This document shows positions 35,198 to 46,500 of a stretch of 47,989 nt of DNA, one piece after another. Location: positions 1 through 47,989 of the IMG/VR virus record IMGVR_UViG_3300005613_000105, one strand, 5' to 3'. This stretch comes from a virus. The notes below the pieces were generated by a model. It was not told the origin of the DNA and did no database searches. It was given only the letters and a program-made list of their open reading frames with translations. Within the stretch, counting starts at the first letter, position 1; each line of letters opens with the position of its first letter. The translations under genes and the position numbers were made by a program.

Positions 35198-37653
35198 AAG
35201 TTCAAACTCCATTTGTAGTACTATCTTTAAGTGAAGATGGAATTAAAGATTTTCTTTCTGAAATCTCGTCTTCTAGAAATTTATTTTCAGTAGCAAAACA
35301 ATTTAAAGATGTATTTTTATTTGATTCTGTATCAAACAGAAGTTTTGTATCTTTAAATCAGAAATTTGGATCTAATTCAGGGGGCATGATAGAATTAAAA
35401 TTAATTGATGTTCCTGGAGATTTTGAAAAAAGATTCTTTAAAAGTGGTATAGATCAACTTATTAGAATAGCTGAAAATACAGAATTAGATTCTACTAGAG
35501 AAAGAAAAAATCAAAGTCTAGGTCAAAAGACTCAAACTGCAATAAATTTAATAACTGAACCTGAAGAATTAATAACAGAGCAGATTAACTATGCAAAAAA
35601 AGTTAGAAATAACTTTTCTACTAGTGTTGTTTATATTGCTTACGGTTTTGGAAGTAACCCATCATATTGGAATGGTCCTATTCAAGCACAGTTAGTTGAT
35701 GCTTCTTTAGATATAGGTTCTTCAAAGTTAATAACTCTAAAGTTACAGCCAGTATTAAAACAACTTTCTACTACTAATCTAGCAAATACTTTATTTAAAA
35801 AATATTCTAAACCTGATACAAAGGGAATGTCTCTTGTATTTGAAGGGGTTTCAGATGCAATAGACATGTCACAATACTCCAAAGCAAGAAATTTGTACAA
35901 TTATTTGTACAATAGTTCATTTTTAAAAAATACAGTACAAATAGATGATCTAGGGCCAGGAAATTTAAGTAAAATTGATTTACATCTTTTAATTTGTGAT
36001 ACAATAAGATCTTATCTTAAAAAAGTATGTGAAACAGATAGGGTGATAGTTCTTCTTCCTAATTTAAATGTAATCTTGTCAGATTTAGTTAATTCTTTTA
36101 ATGATACTAATTACTATCCTGGAGGAGAAGTTGCGTTTTTGGAAACTTTGGAGAAAGTACTAAAGACTTTAGGGATGTCCTTAAAGTTAGAAAGTTCTGA
36201 AGGATCTCCTTCTGTTGCTGCTTTTGGACAAGTAGCGATAATAGGAGAAATGACAGCTAAAGAAGAAAGCAAAAATCCTATAGAAGCTTTTGAAAATCAT
36301 TTTAAAAAATGGAAGAGAAAAGCTTCAATACGGTATGAAGTAACAGAGGATTCTTTAGTAGATTTTAAAAAACCATTATTTGATTTATTTAATAAGATAT
36401 ATCAAGAATCTGGAGGAAAATGTACTCAACCTTATATTTATTATGAAAATAGTTTAGATGTTATAGATTTATGGAAAACAGATGAACTTAGACAACATCC
36501 TATTTTTTCAAATTTACCAAAAAATAGTAATAAATCTGTTGTTGTTTTTGGAGATAAAGGACTAATCACTTCTTTTCTACTAGGTCAACTGAATTTACAA
36601 AATAAGAAAAACAATGCTTCAGTAGCAGATATACCTTTACATCCTCTTGATAGTCAAATTTTGACTAATAAAACTTATAACTCTTCTATTAGGGTAAACA
36701 GTAAATTAAGTATATCAAAAGATGATCCAAATTTTAACAGTTTATATGATTCTAGTTTTGATGATTTTTCAGTTGCGAAAAGTAATATAAGTTCTGATTC
36801 ACAGTTATACAAAGAGTTTACTAAAAACTTTAAAAATTTCATTAGTAATACTTCATTACCTGTTTTTAGATATAATGTAAAGAATCCAAATACAAAAAGA
36901 CTTAGCCATAAGTTTAGTCCAGCATATTTTAGTCAGTTAGTTATGAGACCAGAGAGGGATGTAGCAAACACAATAGCTAATACTTTTGTTGGTAAATTTA
37001 TAACAGATTATATTGGTTTTGGAGTTGTTACAGAAGATCTTCTAGCAGATTATATTATACAAAGACAGTTATTAGATGACTCTTTAAGTTTAGAAGATAT
37101 AGGGAATGAATTAATATCAAATATTAATAAGAATAATAAATCCAATACCATATTACAAGAAAATCTTCCAAGATTAATATCACAAGTTATTGAATATATT
37201 AAATCAAGCGGTTATGACAGGTCTCCACATTTAGTAGTTCCACAAGGAGTTCCAATAACAAAAGAAAAACTAATGTATGATTTTTATACAGAGATGTATT
37301 CAAAAACAAATATAATTTCTGTAGAAACCTTGCCATTTTTCCACTTAAATTCAGCTCATATTCTATCTGGATGTTTTGTTTTTGCGGACATTCCACAACC
37401 AACTAAGTCTGGAAACTCAGCTAGAACTAACTACAATCAATTCATAAGTGGGTATTATAGAATAGTTGGATTTGAGCATGAGATAAGTTCAAATTCTTGT
37501 AAATCAACTTTTTCTTTAGTTAAATCTTTGGAAATGACTAACTTGGATGAAAATGATCAAGATTTAAAGCAGGATTCTTTTGATCTTGGATCCGATAATC
37601 CAGCAGAGATAGTTATCCCTGGGGCAGGAACGATTGCACCTCCTATAGAATAA
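35194..37653 (+). CDS. Large baseplate hub protein
   Basis: 819 residues. N-terminal beta domain (VVLSLSEDGIKDFLSEISSS ... GGMIELKLIDV), then VYIAYGFGSNPSYWNGPIQA, a helical middle, and a C-terminal beta piece (SGYYRIVGFEHEISSNSCKS followed by TFSLVKSLEMT) like the last strand pair of gpD/gp27-type hubs. Length exceeds T4 gp27, suggesting added domains. Adjacent to the gp5 spike, its usual partner. Confidence 0.6.
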   Translation: MKVQTPFVVLSLSEDGIKDFLSEISSSRNLFSVAKQFKDVFLFDSVSNRSFVSLNQKFGSNSGGMIELKLIDVPGDFEKRFFKSGIDQLIRIAENTELDSTRERKNQSLGQKTQTAINLITEPEELITEQINYAKKVRNNFSTSVVYIAYGFGSNPSYWNGPIQAQLVDASLDIGSSKLITLKLQPVLKQLSTTNLANTLFKKYSKPDTKGMSLVFEGVSDAIDMSQYSKARNLYNYLYNSSFLKNTVQIDDLGPGNLSKIDLHLLICDTIRSYLKKVCETDRVIVLLPNLNVILSDLVNSFNDTNYYPGGEVAFLETLEKVLKTLGMSLKLESSEGSPSVAAFGQVAIIGEMTAKEESKNPIEAFENHFKKWKRKASIRYEVTEDSLVDFKKPLFDLFNKIYQESGGKCTQPYIYYENSLDVIDLWKTDELRQHPIFSNLPKNSNKSVVVFGDKGLITSFLLGQLNLQNKKNNASVADIPLHPLDSQILTNKTYNSSIRVNSKLSISKDDPNFNSLYDSSFDDFSVAKSNISSDSQLYKEFTKNFKNFISNTSLPVFRYNVKNPNTKRLSHKFSPAYFSQLVMRPERDVANTIANTFVGKFITDYIGFGVVTEDLLADYIIQRQLLDDSLSLEDIGNELISNINKNNKSNTILQENLPRLISQVIEYIKSSGYDRSPHLVVPQGVPITKEKLMYDFYTEMYSKTNIISVETLPFFHLNSAHILSGCFVFADIPQPTKSGNSARTNYNQFISGYYRIVGFEHEISSNSCKSTFSLVKSLEMTNLDENDQDLKQDSFDLGSDNPAEIVIPGAGTIAPPIE

Positions 37654-37656
37654 ATT

Positions 37657-38865
37657 ATGAAGTTATTAAAAGCAATAGTAGTAGAGAATTTTGATCATGC
37701 ATTTAATCAAGGTTTCTATGTAAACATCATCGGTCAATCTGAAGTAGGAGATTATGTAGTTGAATCTCCTCAAAGAGTTAAGTTTACAAGCCCTTTTAAT
37801 ACTTTAAATAAAGGTGGAATGGCTGGTCATGTTCCTGGAGTTGGGACTCAGGTAATTGTATGTACGTTAGATAATGCTCCAGATGATGAATATTACTATG
37901 TTGGATCTTTATTTGAATATTTTGATAAATTATCAGAAGGAACAGTCAGAAAAGGATTAAAAGAAAATCCAACAAAATTCATGTTAGATATTGATAATCC
38001 ACTTGGTTTGGGTGTTCCTGGAGAAGAAATAAAGATTCAAAATAACTCAGAGTGTGGATTTAGACTGATAGATCGAAAATCAGAACAGATAAACGATGCT
38101 AGATCTGAACTATACACTCCAAGTAAAAGAATAACTCTAAGTGATAATCCTCAAATACAATCTATTGTTTTAGATGCAGATGAGCACTCATCTCAAAACG
38201 TAGCTAGAATTGATCTTGTTGGTGATGATCCATCAAACTTTTCAAAAGGACATCACTCTCTTACAGCGAGAACTACAGGATCTCAATCTTTTGTTTCGGA
38301 TCAAGAAGTTTTTATTTGTGTTAAATCTCCAAATGGAGGAGATATCAATATAGTAAATGAGTCTACTGGAATTCTACAATTAGATTGGGGTGCTAAACAA
38401 TGGGGAAATGTAAATATCCAATCTCAGTATAATGGAATAAATTTATTGACTGGTCAAGGTCATTTAGTTCCATCTAATCCAAGTAATCCTTATGTCCCTA
38501 TTGATACTAGTCAGATAAGGATTGAGGCTTTAAACCCTGCTAACACTGGTGGAATAGTTTTAAGATGTACTTCTCCTGCAAGTACGATAGAGGTGACAAC
38601 TGGAGGAGAGATAAATATAAATGGATCTTTAGGAATAAATATGTTTACTGCTGGAACTTTAAACTTATTTGGTGGAACTGGTATAAACATGGCTTCTAAT
38701 GGACAAATAAATATAAATTCACCATCACCAGTAAATATAGATGGATCACTTATTAATCTTAATAGTGGATTATCTCAAGGAGCAACCGCAGCTACAGTTC
38801 CACCTGTTCCTACTATACCTGCTTCTTATCCAGCAGGAGTTTTCCCTCATGACTACGAGGCTTAA
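37657..38865 (+). CDS. Central spike, gp5/VgrG-like with OB domain
   Basis: 402 residues. The N-terminal OB-fold (AIVVENFDHAFNQGFYVNII, RVKFTSPFNTLNKGG, HVPGVGTQVIVCTLDN) is the gp5/gpV N domain. The C-terminal half has short strand repeats (INGSLGINMF, LNLFGGTGINMASNGQININ, SPSPVNIDGSLINLNSG) like the triple-stranded beta-helix needle. The T4 lysozyme domain is absent. C terminus is Pro-rich and could bind a tip protein. Confidence 0.75.
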   Translation: MKLLKAIVVENFDHAFNQGFYVNIIGQSEVGDYVVESPQRVKFTSPFNTLNKGGMAGHVPGVGTQVIVCTLDNAPDDEYYYVGSLFEYFDKLSEGTVRKGLKENPTKFMLDIDNPLGLGVPGEEIKIQNNSECGFRLIDRKSEQINDARSELYTPSKRITLSDNPQIQSIVLDADEHSSQNVARIDLVGDDPSNFSKGHHSLTARTTGSQSFVSDQEVFICVKSPNGGDINIVNESTGILQLDWGAKQWGNVNIQSQYNGINLLTGQGHLVPSNPSNPYVPIDTSQIRIEALNPANTGGIVLRCTSPASTIEVTTGGEININGSLGINMFTAGTLNLFGGTGINMASNGQININSPSPVNIDGSLINLNSGLSQGATAATVPPVPTIPASYPAGVFPHDYEA

Positions 38866-38867
38866 TT

Positions 38868-41537
38868 ATGGCTGATTTCGATTTTGATACATTTTCTACA
38901 ATAACAGGAGGAGATGCACTTGGAGCTGTTGGTGCGAGTTTTGGTATTCCTCCATGCTTAATGGATTTAGCAAAAGGAGCGTTGGCTTCATTAATCCCGA
39001 CTCCAATATTAGCAGTTATTCAATTACAAATTGAAAAAGCAAGAGCCGCTGCCAGAGCAGCTATAAAAAAAATATTTAAATGGTTAGCTTCTCTAACTGG
39101 AATAATAGAATATGATACCGAATCTGGAACTTTACAGTTTAAATCAATTAGTTCTTTAGGTTCAATAGATGGAGGAGCTTTAGCTCTTATTGGACAGCTA
39201 GGGGCTTTTTTAGAAGCAATATCTATCGCCGCTCAAGAAGCTGTAAGTATTTATAATAATATTGAAGGGCAGATTGAAGATATAGCTGACTGTATACAAA
39301 AGTTTAAGGATATTCAAGAGTTTACAGCAGGTCCAGGAACAGGTGGATCTCCTATATTATATGATGCACAACAAGAGGCAGCTACTTCAAAATACGAACA
39401 ATTAAATACATTTATAAATGATTGTAACGATGCTATAAACAATATAAATTCAATATTTGTAGCTAGGCAAAACGATCCTTCCTTAGAGCCTGAATTCAAC
39501 GAAGAACTCGCAGACATATTAGAGGGAACTGGATTTAAAGTTGGATCAGCACAAGACCCAGGATTACAAGATGATACTTTCAGATTAGTTTTTGGTCCTC
39601 CAAAAACAACTAATGGACAGTACTTGTTATCAATAGATGGTCTTTACTATGATGCTCAATCAGGAGGTTTAGATCCTGTTCTCGTTTCTGTAAGTGGAGA
39701 CATTGATCCTGGAGATGTCTGGAAGTATGAGTTTGATCCAAACTTAGGAGGAAAAGGTCAAGCAATATCTCTAAAAGTTATTAATAAATATGTAGATAAC
39801 TTATTTGATCCTGATTTAATTGATGATAGTGCATCTTTACAAGATTACTATGATGCTGATCACTTCTTACAAGTATTAAATCAACAAAAAGCAAAACATA
39901 CTTCTGATTTAAAAAATCAAATAGCATCTCTAGAGACAGAGTTTGGAGAGAATAGCTCTGTAGTTCAAAACTTTAAACAGAGTATTGTATCTCAAATATC
40001 AGCACACGATCAGAAAATAAAAAAGAGAAAAAAACAAATTGAAATTGCAATTAAAGTTCCAAGCACTTATGGAGATGGAACTTTGGCTTTTGAAAAAGGA
40101 AAGATTCCAATCAATGATTTCTCTTTCTTAGAAGAGTATAAACTAGGAGTGGATTTAGAACTTCAAAAGTCTCTTGTATTTGATCAAGCTGATGTAGTAG
40201 GAATAGTTCTTCCAATAAAGCCAAAGTTTGTTAAGGCAACAGAAAAGCCAGAATCAATCAGCTTTAAACATTTAACTGTTCCTAAGGTTGGAAAAGGACA
40301 AATCATTTATTCAGCATCAGGATCAAAAGAACCTGCAATACTATCGTTAACTGATGAAATAGAAACAAAAAACCTATTTGCAATTTATAATTTCTTAGAA
40401 ACAAAAACTGTATTACCATCTTCTACTGAGTTCTTTGTAACGAATTGTGCAACTGAGGATACTTACAATAATGCTCAATTAGTAACAACCAACCCTTCTA
40501 AGATTTTTGTTTCTGGATTAGGAATTCCATATTTTAAAGGAATTACTGAGAACAAATCATCAACGCCTTCTCAAGCTTCAGCATTAGGGTCCTTTTTAAA
40601 ACTACCAAATACTAATGAGTTTAGAGATTTAACTTACTCCCCTTCAGGATTCTCAATAGACTTCTGGACTTATGTTCCAGATATAACAGATGGAGATGCA
40701 GGTTGGTTAAGTGGAACAACATCCTCTCTAACGAAGGTTATTTTAGGTTGTGAAAACATAGGATCTAAATCTGATGTTAACCAAATAGACTCTGTTGGAG
40801 ATTTGAAAGACTTAGACTATCTGGCAAATGAAAAAGGTGATTCTTACGTTCGTGGAATGTTGATGGGTTTCACTAGAGATAGAAGAATAACCCAGAATGA
40901 TACTGGATTTTCTAATGATAACGAGTTGAATGATCCTGTATCTTCTCTAAGTTTCTTTATTGCTCCTACGATATCAAGAGACTTGTCTTCCGCATCTTGG
41001 ATCAATAGTGATAGCTGTCAGAATACTACTAATTATTTTAAGATGAATGTAGACTTACACTCATCTCAAATTGGTAATGTTTCTAGTCAGTTCATTCACA
41101 TGAATGTTTCAGTTGATCCAGAGAAAGACCTAGTATCTTTATACTGTGATGGATCTCTTGTGACAACTTCCTCAATTCAAAGTGTATTTGGATCAGAATA
41201 TAAAATTGCAGGACTGCCAACTACAGTTAAAGAAAATAGTTTTGAATACAGTTCAACGACTGTTGTAGGACCAGATACTGTTAAAAATGGACCTTTGTTG
41301 AATAGTGTAGTCGCTGGACAAGTTGAACTTAAATATACTCCTTGGATAGTTGGTGGTGGTTACACAGATGGAAACTCTTATTATGGAAACTTTTTAGGAG
41401 GAGATAGGGGTGGAATTATTAGTGGTCTTCGTGGATTCCTTGGTAGTTTAAAGTTTTACTCTAAACCACTAGATAATACTGAAGTATTAAAAAATTATAA
41501 TGCTCAAAAAGGTTTCTTCAAGAATATTCAAATCTAA
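38868..41537 (+). CDS. Large baseplate-associated protein with LamG-like C terminus
   Basis: 889 residues. Residues 1-90 hold hydrophobic helices (CLMDLAKGALASLIPTPILA then VIQLQIEKARAAARAAIKKI), followed by coiled-coil segments and, in the final third, a concanavalin/LamG-type jelly roll (SPSGFSIDFWTYVPDITDGD ... DGSLVTTSSIQSVFG ... GFLGSLKFYSKPLDNTEVLK then NYNAQ). The LamG part could bind glycans. Located between the gp5 and gp25 genes; exact baseplate role unknown. Confidence 0.65.
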   Translation: MADFDFDTFSTITGGDALGAVGASFGIPPCLMDLAKGALASLIPTPILAVIQLQIEKARAAARAAIKKIFKWLASLTGIIEYDTESGTLQFKSISSLGSIDGGALALIGQLGAFLEAISIAAQEAVSIYNNIEGQIEDIADCIQKFKDIQEFTAGPGTGGSPILYDAQQEAATSKYEQLNTFINDCNDAINNINSIFVARQNDPSLEPEFNEELADILEGTGFKVGSAQDPGLQDDTFRLVFGPPKTTNGQYLLSIDGLYYDAQSGGLDPVLVSVSGDIDPGDVWKYEFDPNLGGKGQAISLKVINKYVDNLFDPDLIDDSASLQDYYDADHFLQVLNQQKAKHTSDLKNQIASLETEFGENSSVVQNFKQSIVSQISAHDQKIKKRKKQIEIAIKVPSTYGDGTLAFEKGKIPINDFSFLEEYKLGVDLELQKSLVFDQADVVGIVLPIKPKFVKATEKPESISFKHLTVPKVGKGQIIYSASGSKEPAILSLTDEIETKNLFAIYNFLETKTVLPSSTEFFVTNCATEDTYNNAQLVTTNPSKIFVSGLGIPYFKGITENKSSTPSQASALGSFLKLPNTNEFRDLTYSPSGFSIDFWTYVPDITDGDAGWLSGTTSSLTKVILGCENIGSKSDVNQIDSVGDLKDLDYLANEKGDSYVRGMLMGFTRDRRITQNDTGFSNDNELNDPVSSLSFFIAPTISRDLSSASWINSDSCQNTTNYFKMNVDLHSSQIGNVSSQFIHMNVSVDPEKDLVSLYCDGSLVTTSSIQSVFGSEYKIAGLPTTVKENSFEYSSTTVVGPDTVKNGPLLNSVVAGQVELKYTPWIVGGGYTDGNSYYGNFLGGDRGGIISGLRGFLGSLKFYSKPLDNTEVLKNYNAQKGFFKNIQI

Positions 41538-41995
41538 TGGCTATTAATATTTACGGATCAACTGAATTACCTAAGCCTGTAACTAAAACGACATCTCTTC
41601 AAAGAAGAGAGATTTTTGGTTTGGCTTTTCCTTTGGGATCTAAGAAAACTAGTGGAGGTTTTTTCTCAAAGGAGTCTGGTATACAAATGATAAAAAGTGC
41701 CGTAAAACAGCTTTTAAATACTCAAAAAGGTGAGAGAGTGATGCATCCTGCTTTTGGAGTTGATCTTAGAAGTTACTTATTTCAACCCTTAGATGAAGAC
41801 ACTTTTGAGGATATAAAACAAGAAATTTTATATGCGTTTAATAGATATATTGTTGGAGCCAAAATAACTAAATTATCTGTAGTACCTGCTGATTTTATAA
41901 CAGTAGATGGTGGAAATGGATTAAAGGTTACATTAACTCTTAGACTAAGTGAAGATTATCTAAAAGTTTTTGACGTAGAGGTATTAATATCATGA
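41537..41995 (+). CDS. Baseplate wedge protein gp25-like (GPW/gp25)
   Basis: 152 residues. IKSAVKQLLNTQKGERVMHP then AFGVDLRSYLFQPLDEDTFE is the GPW_gp25 signature, with the NTQxGERxxxPxFG core. In T4 gp25 is part of the inner baseplate joining to the sheath. Longer N terminus than T4 gp25. ATGA overlap with the gp6-like gene. Confidence 0.9.
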   Translation: MAINIYGSTELPKPVTKTTSLQRREIFGLAFPLGSKKTSGGFFSKESGIQMIKSAVKQLLNTQKGERVMHPAFGVDLRSYLFQPLDEDTFEDIKQEILYAFNRYIVGAKITKLSVVPADFITVDGGNGLKVTLTLRLSEDYLKVFDVEVLIS

Positions 41996-43593
41996 ATTTT
42001 TCTGGAGCAGTTAGTTCAGACTTCTTAAAATTAGTTAATATACCAAATAATAAAAAGCCTGACTTTATTAATTTTGCTGCTACAGATTTCTTAAGTCTAA
42101 GGCAGTCCTTAATTCAATATATAAAATCTGTTTATCCTCTTGATTATCAGTATTTTATTGAATCTGATTTAGGAGTAATGTTTATTGAGCTTGTAGCTTA
42201 TATGGGAGCAGTAATGTCTATGAAAGCAGACATGCTTGCAAATGAAAACTTCTTAGCTACAGCAAAACAAAGAAATAGTGTAAGAAAGCTTTTAGAACTT
42301 GTTGGAGTAAAACTTAAAGGACCAACTAGTGCTGCTGCTGACGCTCAAATAACCTTTAATGACGTTATTCCAGGCTATACTAGTATATCCCTACAGCCTT
42401 CAGATAGAGTCGCGCAGGCAAATTCTCCAGAAGATGGATCTCTTTTAAATTACACTTTATATAAAGTAGTTAATGGTCTTGTTGATACTATTAATTCTAA
42501 TGGAGTAATTACCTTATACCCTGAAGAATCTGACAATCAAAATGATACTTCATCCATTTTTAGTAACTTAGTTTTACTAGAGGGTGCTCTAGTAACTGAA
42601 TCTGGAGACTTTCAGACTACTCAAGCTCAAAAAACTGTAACTCTTAGTCAATATCCAGTTATTGAAGGAAGTGTTCAAGTATTTTTAAACTCTGTCAATG
42701 CTACTGTAGCTGGAGCCTATGAGCAAGTTGATAATATTTTCTTTGCTTCTGGAGTAAGTGATAAAATATTTGAAATAACCTATAACGATGATTATCAAGC
42801 TACAGTTGTATTTGGAGATGGAAATGTTGGTATATCTCCAGATGATTCAGCAAGTTACTTTATAACGTATAGGGTTGGTGGAGGGTCTAGAGGAAATATA
42901 GGAGCCAATTCTATAACAAAACAATTAAATGTTCTAGACAATGCTTCTAATACTATTCAAGGCACTCTAATAAATACAGATCTAGCAACTGGAGGAGCGA
43001 ATGCGGAATCAATAGAAAAAGCAAAGAAATATGCTCCATTGACATTTAGAAGACAAGATAGGCTTGTAACTTTAGAGGATTATGCTGTATTTGCTAATAA
43101 TTTTGCTGGAACCTTCGGAACTGTAGGAAAAGCTACTGCCGTAACAAGAAAAGCCTATGCTTCTGCTAATATTATTGATATTTATCTTTTAGAAAAAGCC
43201 TCTGATTTACAACTTCAAAGAGCAACACCAACTTTCAAAAGAGATCTTTTAGAAGCTATAAATAAAAAGAAGATGGCAACAGATGATATAGTTATAGTTG
43301 ATGGATTAGTCCGAACTGTAGATTTGGTTGTAACTATAAATATTGACTCATCTGATAAACAAGATGAATCAATAATAATTACAAAAGTAAGAGATAAGAT
43401 ATTAAACTACATGAATGTTGATAATAGAGATTTTGGACAATCTCTTTCCTTACCTGAATTAAACAGAGTAATTTTTGAAGTTCCAGAGGTTAGATTTTCT
43501 ACTATAGATAACTTGGATCAAGATATCTCTGTAGAATTTAATGAGATTATTCAATTGAATAACCTTAGTATTAATGTAAACCTGTTGCAATGA
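41992..43593 (+). CDS. Baseplate wedge protein gp6-like (gpJ)
   Basis: 533 residues. IESDLGVMFIELVAYMGAVM, ENFLATAKQRNSVRKLLELV and later PLTFRRQDRLVTLEDYAVFA are baseplate_J/gp6 motifs, with the last 150 residues forming the conserved J domain. The gp6 dimer ring makes the continuous inner baseplate and controls expansion on contraction. Next to gp25, as in T4. Overlaps the following gene by 4 nt. Confidence 0.9.
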   Translation: MNFSGAVSSDFLKLVNIPNNKKPDFINFAATDFLSLRQSLIQYIKSVYPLDYQYFIESDLGVMFIELVAYMGAVMSMKADMLANENFLATAKQRNSVRKLLELVGVKLKGPTSAAADAQITFNDVIPGYTSISLQPSDRVAQANSPEDGSLLNYTLYKVVNGLVDTINSNGVITLYPEESDNQNDTSSIFSNLVLLEGALVTESGDFQTTQAQKTVTLSQYPVIEGSVQVFLNSVNATVAGAYEQVDNIFFASGVSDKIFEITYNDDYQATVVFGDGNVGISPDDSASYFITYRVGGGSRGNIGANSITKQLNVLDNASNTIQGTLINTDLATGGANAESIEKAKKYAPLTFRRQDRLVTLEDYAVFANNFAGTFGTVGKATAVTRKAYASANIIDIYLLEKASDLQLQRATPTFKRDLLEAINKKKMATDDIVIVDGLVRTVDLVVTINIDSSDKQDESIIITKVRDKILNYMNVDNRDFGQSLSLPELNRVIFEVPEVRFSTIDNLDQDISVEFNEIIQLNNLSINVNLLQ

Positions 43594-46500
43594 CTAACAA
43601 ATTTAATCCATCACCAAGAAAATTCTTCAAAAGAAACTTTAAAGATCTTCTGGATATAGTAACTCCAGAAATCTATAAGATAGAAGATTTTAATTTAAGT
43701 GGTGAAGGATTATCCGATACTAATAAGATTATAAACTCACATATTGATATAGCAAATAATATAAATTCTGTAATATCAATATCCTCAATCAATGACTCGG
43801 ACTCTCAAAAATTAAACGATATAAGTGGAATTAGTAAGTACTTTGTAAAACAAAACAACTTTAAGATTACTCCTTTTTCATTTGAAAGAGATTTTCTAAT
43901 TCCATTAAATAATTCTTTAGCAAACTTTAATAGCTCTGGAGAGTTTTATAATTATCTATCTTCTACCTTTATTCCACTTACAAGGCTTGCCACAGAATCC
44001 GATAGCTCTAATTTAGAAAGTAATTTAGCAACTTTATCACCTTTAACTTCAGAAGGAACAGCAGAATCTGTCCACAATTTTCTTTGTAGAAATCTTGGAT
44101 GGTTTTATTTCTTAAATACTTCCGCAGATGGCGGTCTGAGTTGGGAGCCTTCTGGTTACGTTGCACAGTCTTTAGCAACTTTATTTAATGGAAATACAAT
44201 AGGAACTTTAGAAGGTATAAAAGGATTAACTAAGTACGTTTGGAATAACTATGAAACCTGCTCAACATTCAAAAACTTAGGGCTTATTCCTACAACTTTT
44301 GTCTCAGGAGCTGCTGACGCAATACTAGATGCTAGTGACGGGACTCCAGCAAAATATACAAGCGGAACTCAAAAATTAGATAATTTAGAGACTTTACTAG
44401 AGGTAATCTATTCTCCATATAAAATAGACGAAAAAGACTTTTATGTAAAAGATGCTTTTGATACATTTATTTCTATAGGATCAAAAATAACAGACACTTC
44501 TATAGAAGGTCCATTTACTAAATTCCAAGAAGCAATGGGATTTAGTATGGCTGATATTACAGAGCAAATTGAAAATATTGGATTATTATATGATGTAGCC
44601 AATGTAAATGAAGATTACTTAAGATACATTGCAGACCTTATTGGATGGAAATTAAAAGGTGCATTCCCTTCAAAGTGGAGACATCAGCTAAGAAATGCTA
44701 TAGAAATATATAAGAAGAAAGGAACTTTAAACGCTATACAATTAGCAGTAGATAGTTTAATTACTGAAACTGTATTAGATGTATCAGGAAAAGCACAAGA
44801 ATTATGGGAATCTTATCTTCCTTTTATTATTTGGTATTCCTTAGGAACAGCTTCTCCTTACTTTAAAACTCTAAACACTTGGACATTAGATAACGCTTTC
44901 AAGAGTGGAGTTTTTGTTCATAATTCAACTTCTTTAGAGACTAATTTAAAACTAGTAACTGATGTTATTTTATTAAGAGCTTATAAAAAGTTTCCTGAGT
45001 TATTCAATTTTAAAAATAATCCCTGGCCTGTAAATAAACTTGTAAATTTAGACGGTGAAGGTAAGGAAACTACACTCTATACGGTATTCAATGAGCCTGG
45101 AGAAAAACCATACTACATTCTAAAAACTACTGATCCTGGTTATCAATCTATAAAACAATTAGCTTATGACAGAGGAGAAAAGCTTGAGTTTGATAATTCT
45201 TTTTCTTTAGGCCCATTAGGTGAAGGACATTATTTAGCTACTCCAACTGATTCTTTAAATCCTATTTATTTAAAAGCAGTAGGTGATGTTAATTTTGTAT
45301 TTAATTACAGAAATCATATTAATTTCCCAATACCTCCTTTTGAAGAAGTAAAGTACTATGCAGACTGTTCTATAAATACTGATTTAATTAGTTTTATAAA
45401 ATCTGAATTGCGTTGTTTTGGAGTTGATAGTTCATTTTTAGAATTATTTGAATCCTTCTTATTAAATTCTACTCAAAAACAAAATACAAGTTTAAACGCA
45501 TTAAATAATGAATTTTTATTCTTCTTTTCTTCTTTACAGTTACCTCCAAACTATGACTCTGTAGTTTCATCTATAAGTGAATATGAAAATAACCTTATTC
45601 CACTTTGGAACGGAAAATCATCTCATTTATTTATTGATTTTGAAGAACTAGACTTTACGTTCGGAACTACCACTATAGAAGGAGAAGGTAAATACGCGCT
45701 TCAAAATATATCAAAAATATCTCAAGAGTTTGCTCCAGGACATGCGGTGGTACGAGCTAACTATAATCTAAGTGCAGAAAATGAATATTACCCAGAGTAT
45801 ACTTATAGTGAGTATGTAAAACTAAATCCAAAAGACGTAGGATATGTAAATTATTCTAAAGCTGCTGAGTCTGATCTTACAAAAAACTATACAGCAAGTG
45901 CAGTTTTAAAAGGTTACGAAGTTTCTGGTTCTAATGTTTTTGCTAAGGATGGTAGGGAAGGTTTACCTACTTTCAAGAGATCTCAAGCAGATGATAATAA
46001 AGATCTTCCTTTCTTTAGCTCAGTAGATGAGCTAGGTTTGCCTTCAGTCGATGTACCTAGAAATAATCTAAGAAGAAGAAACTATAGAGGAATATTCCCA
46101 ATTGATGGTTATTATGATAGGACTGGTTTCAACGGTCCTGTAACTTTTGATCCCTCTGTTCTAGAAAATAGCAATGCGTCTAGTTTAAATGTTTTAACTC
46201 TAGGATATATTCCATCAGCGGGTCAATTCCATCCAGTTGTAGACGCGGCAACTCCAAGTGGAGTTTGGGCCTATTGTGAGAATTTAAACTCTTCTAGAAC
46301 TTTTTCTGGAGTGGACACAAGCAACACTTTCCCATTCAGAGGTTTGAATGTTTTAGGATCCGATTCTAAAATGCCAGAGATTACGTCTTCTATTGATAAA
46401 TATGTTGATAGAGGTCAAACGATTCCTATAATTGCAAAGATGCATTCTGTCTTTGAAAGAATAGCTCAAAGATACGCAGAAAATTATATAAAAGAAAATG

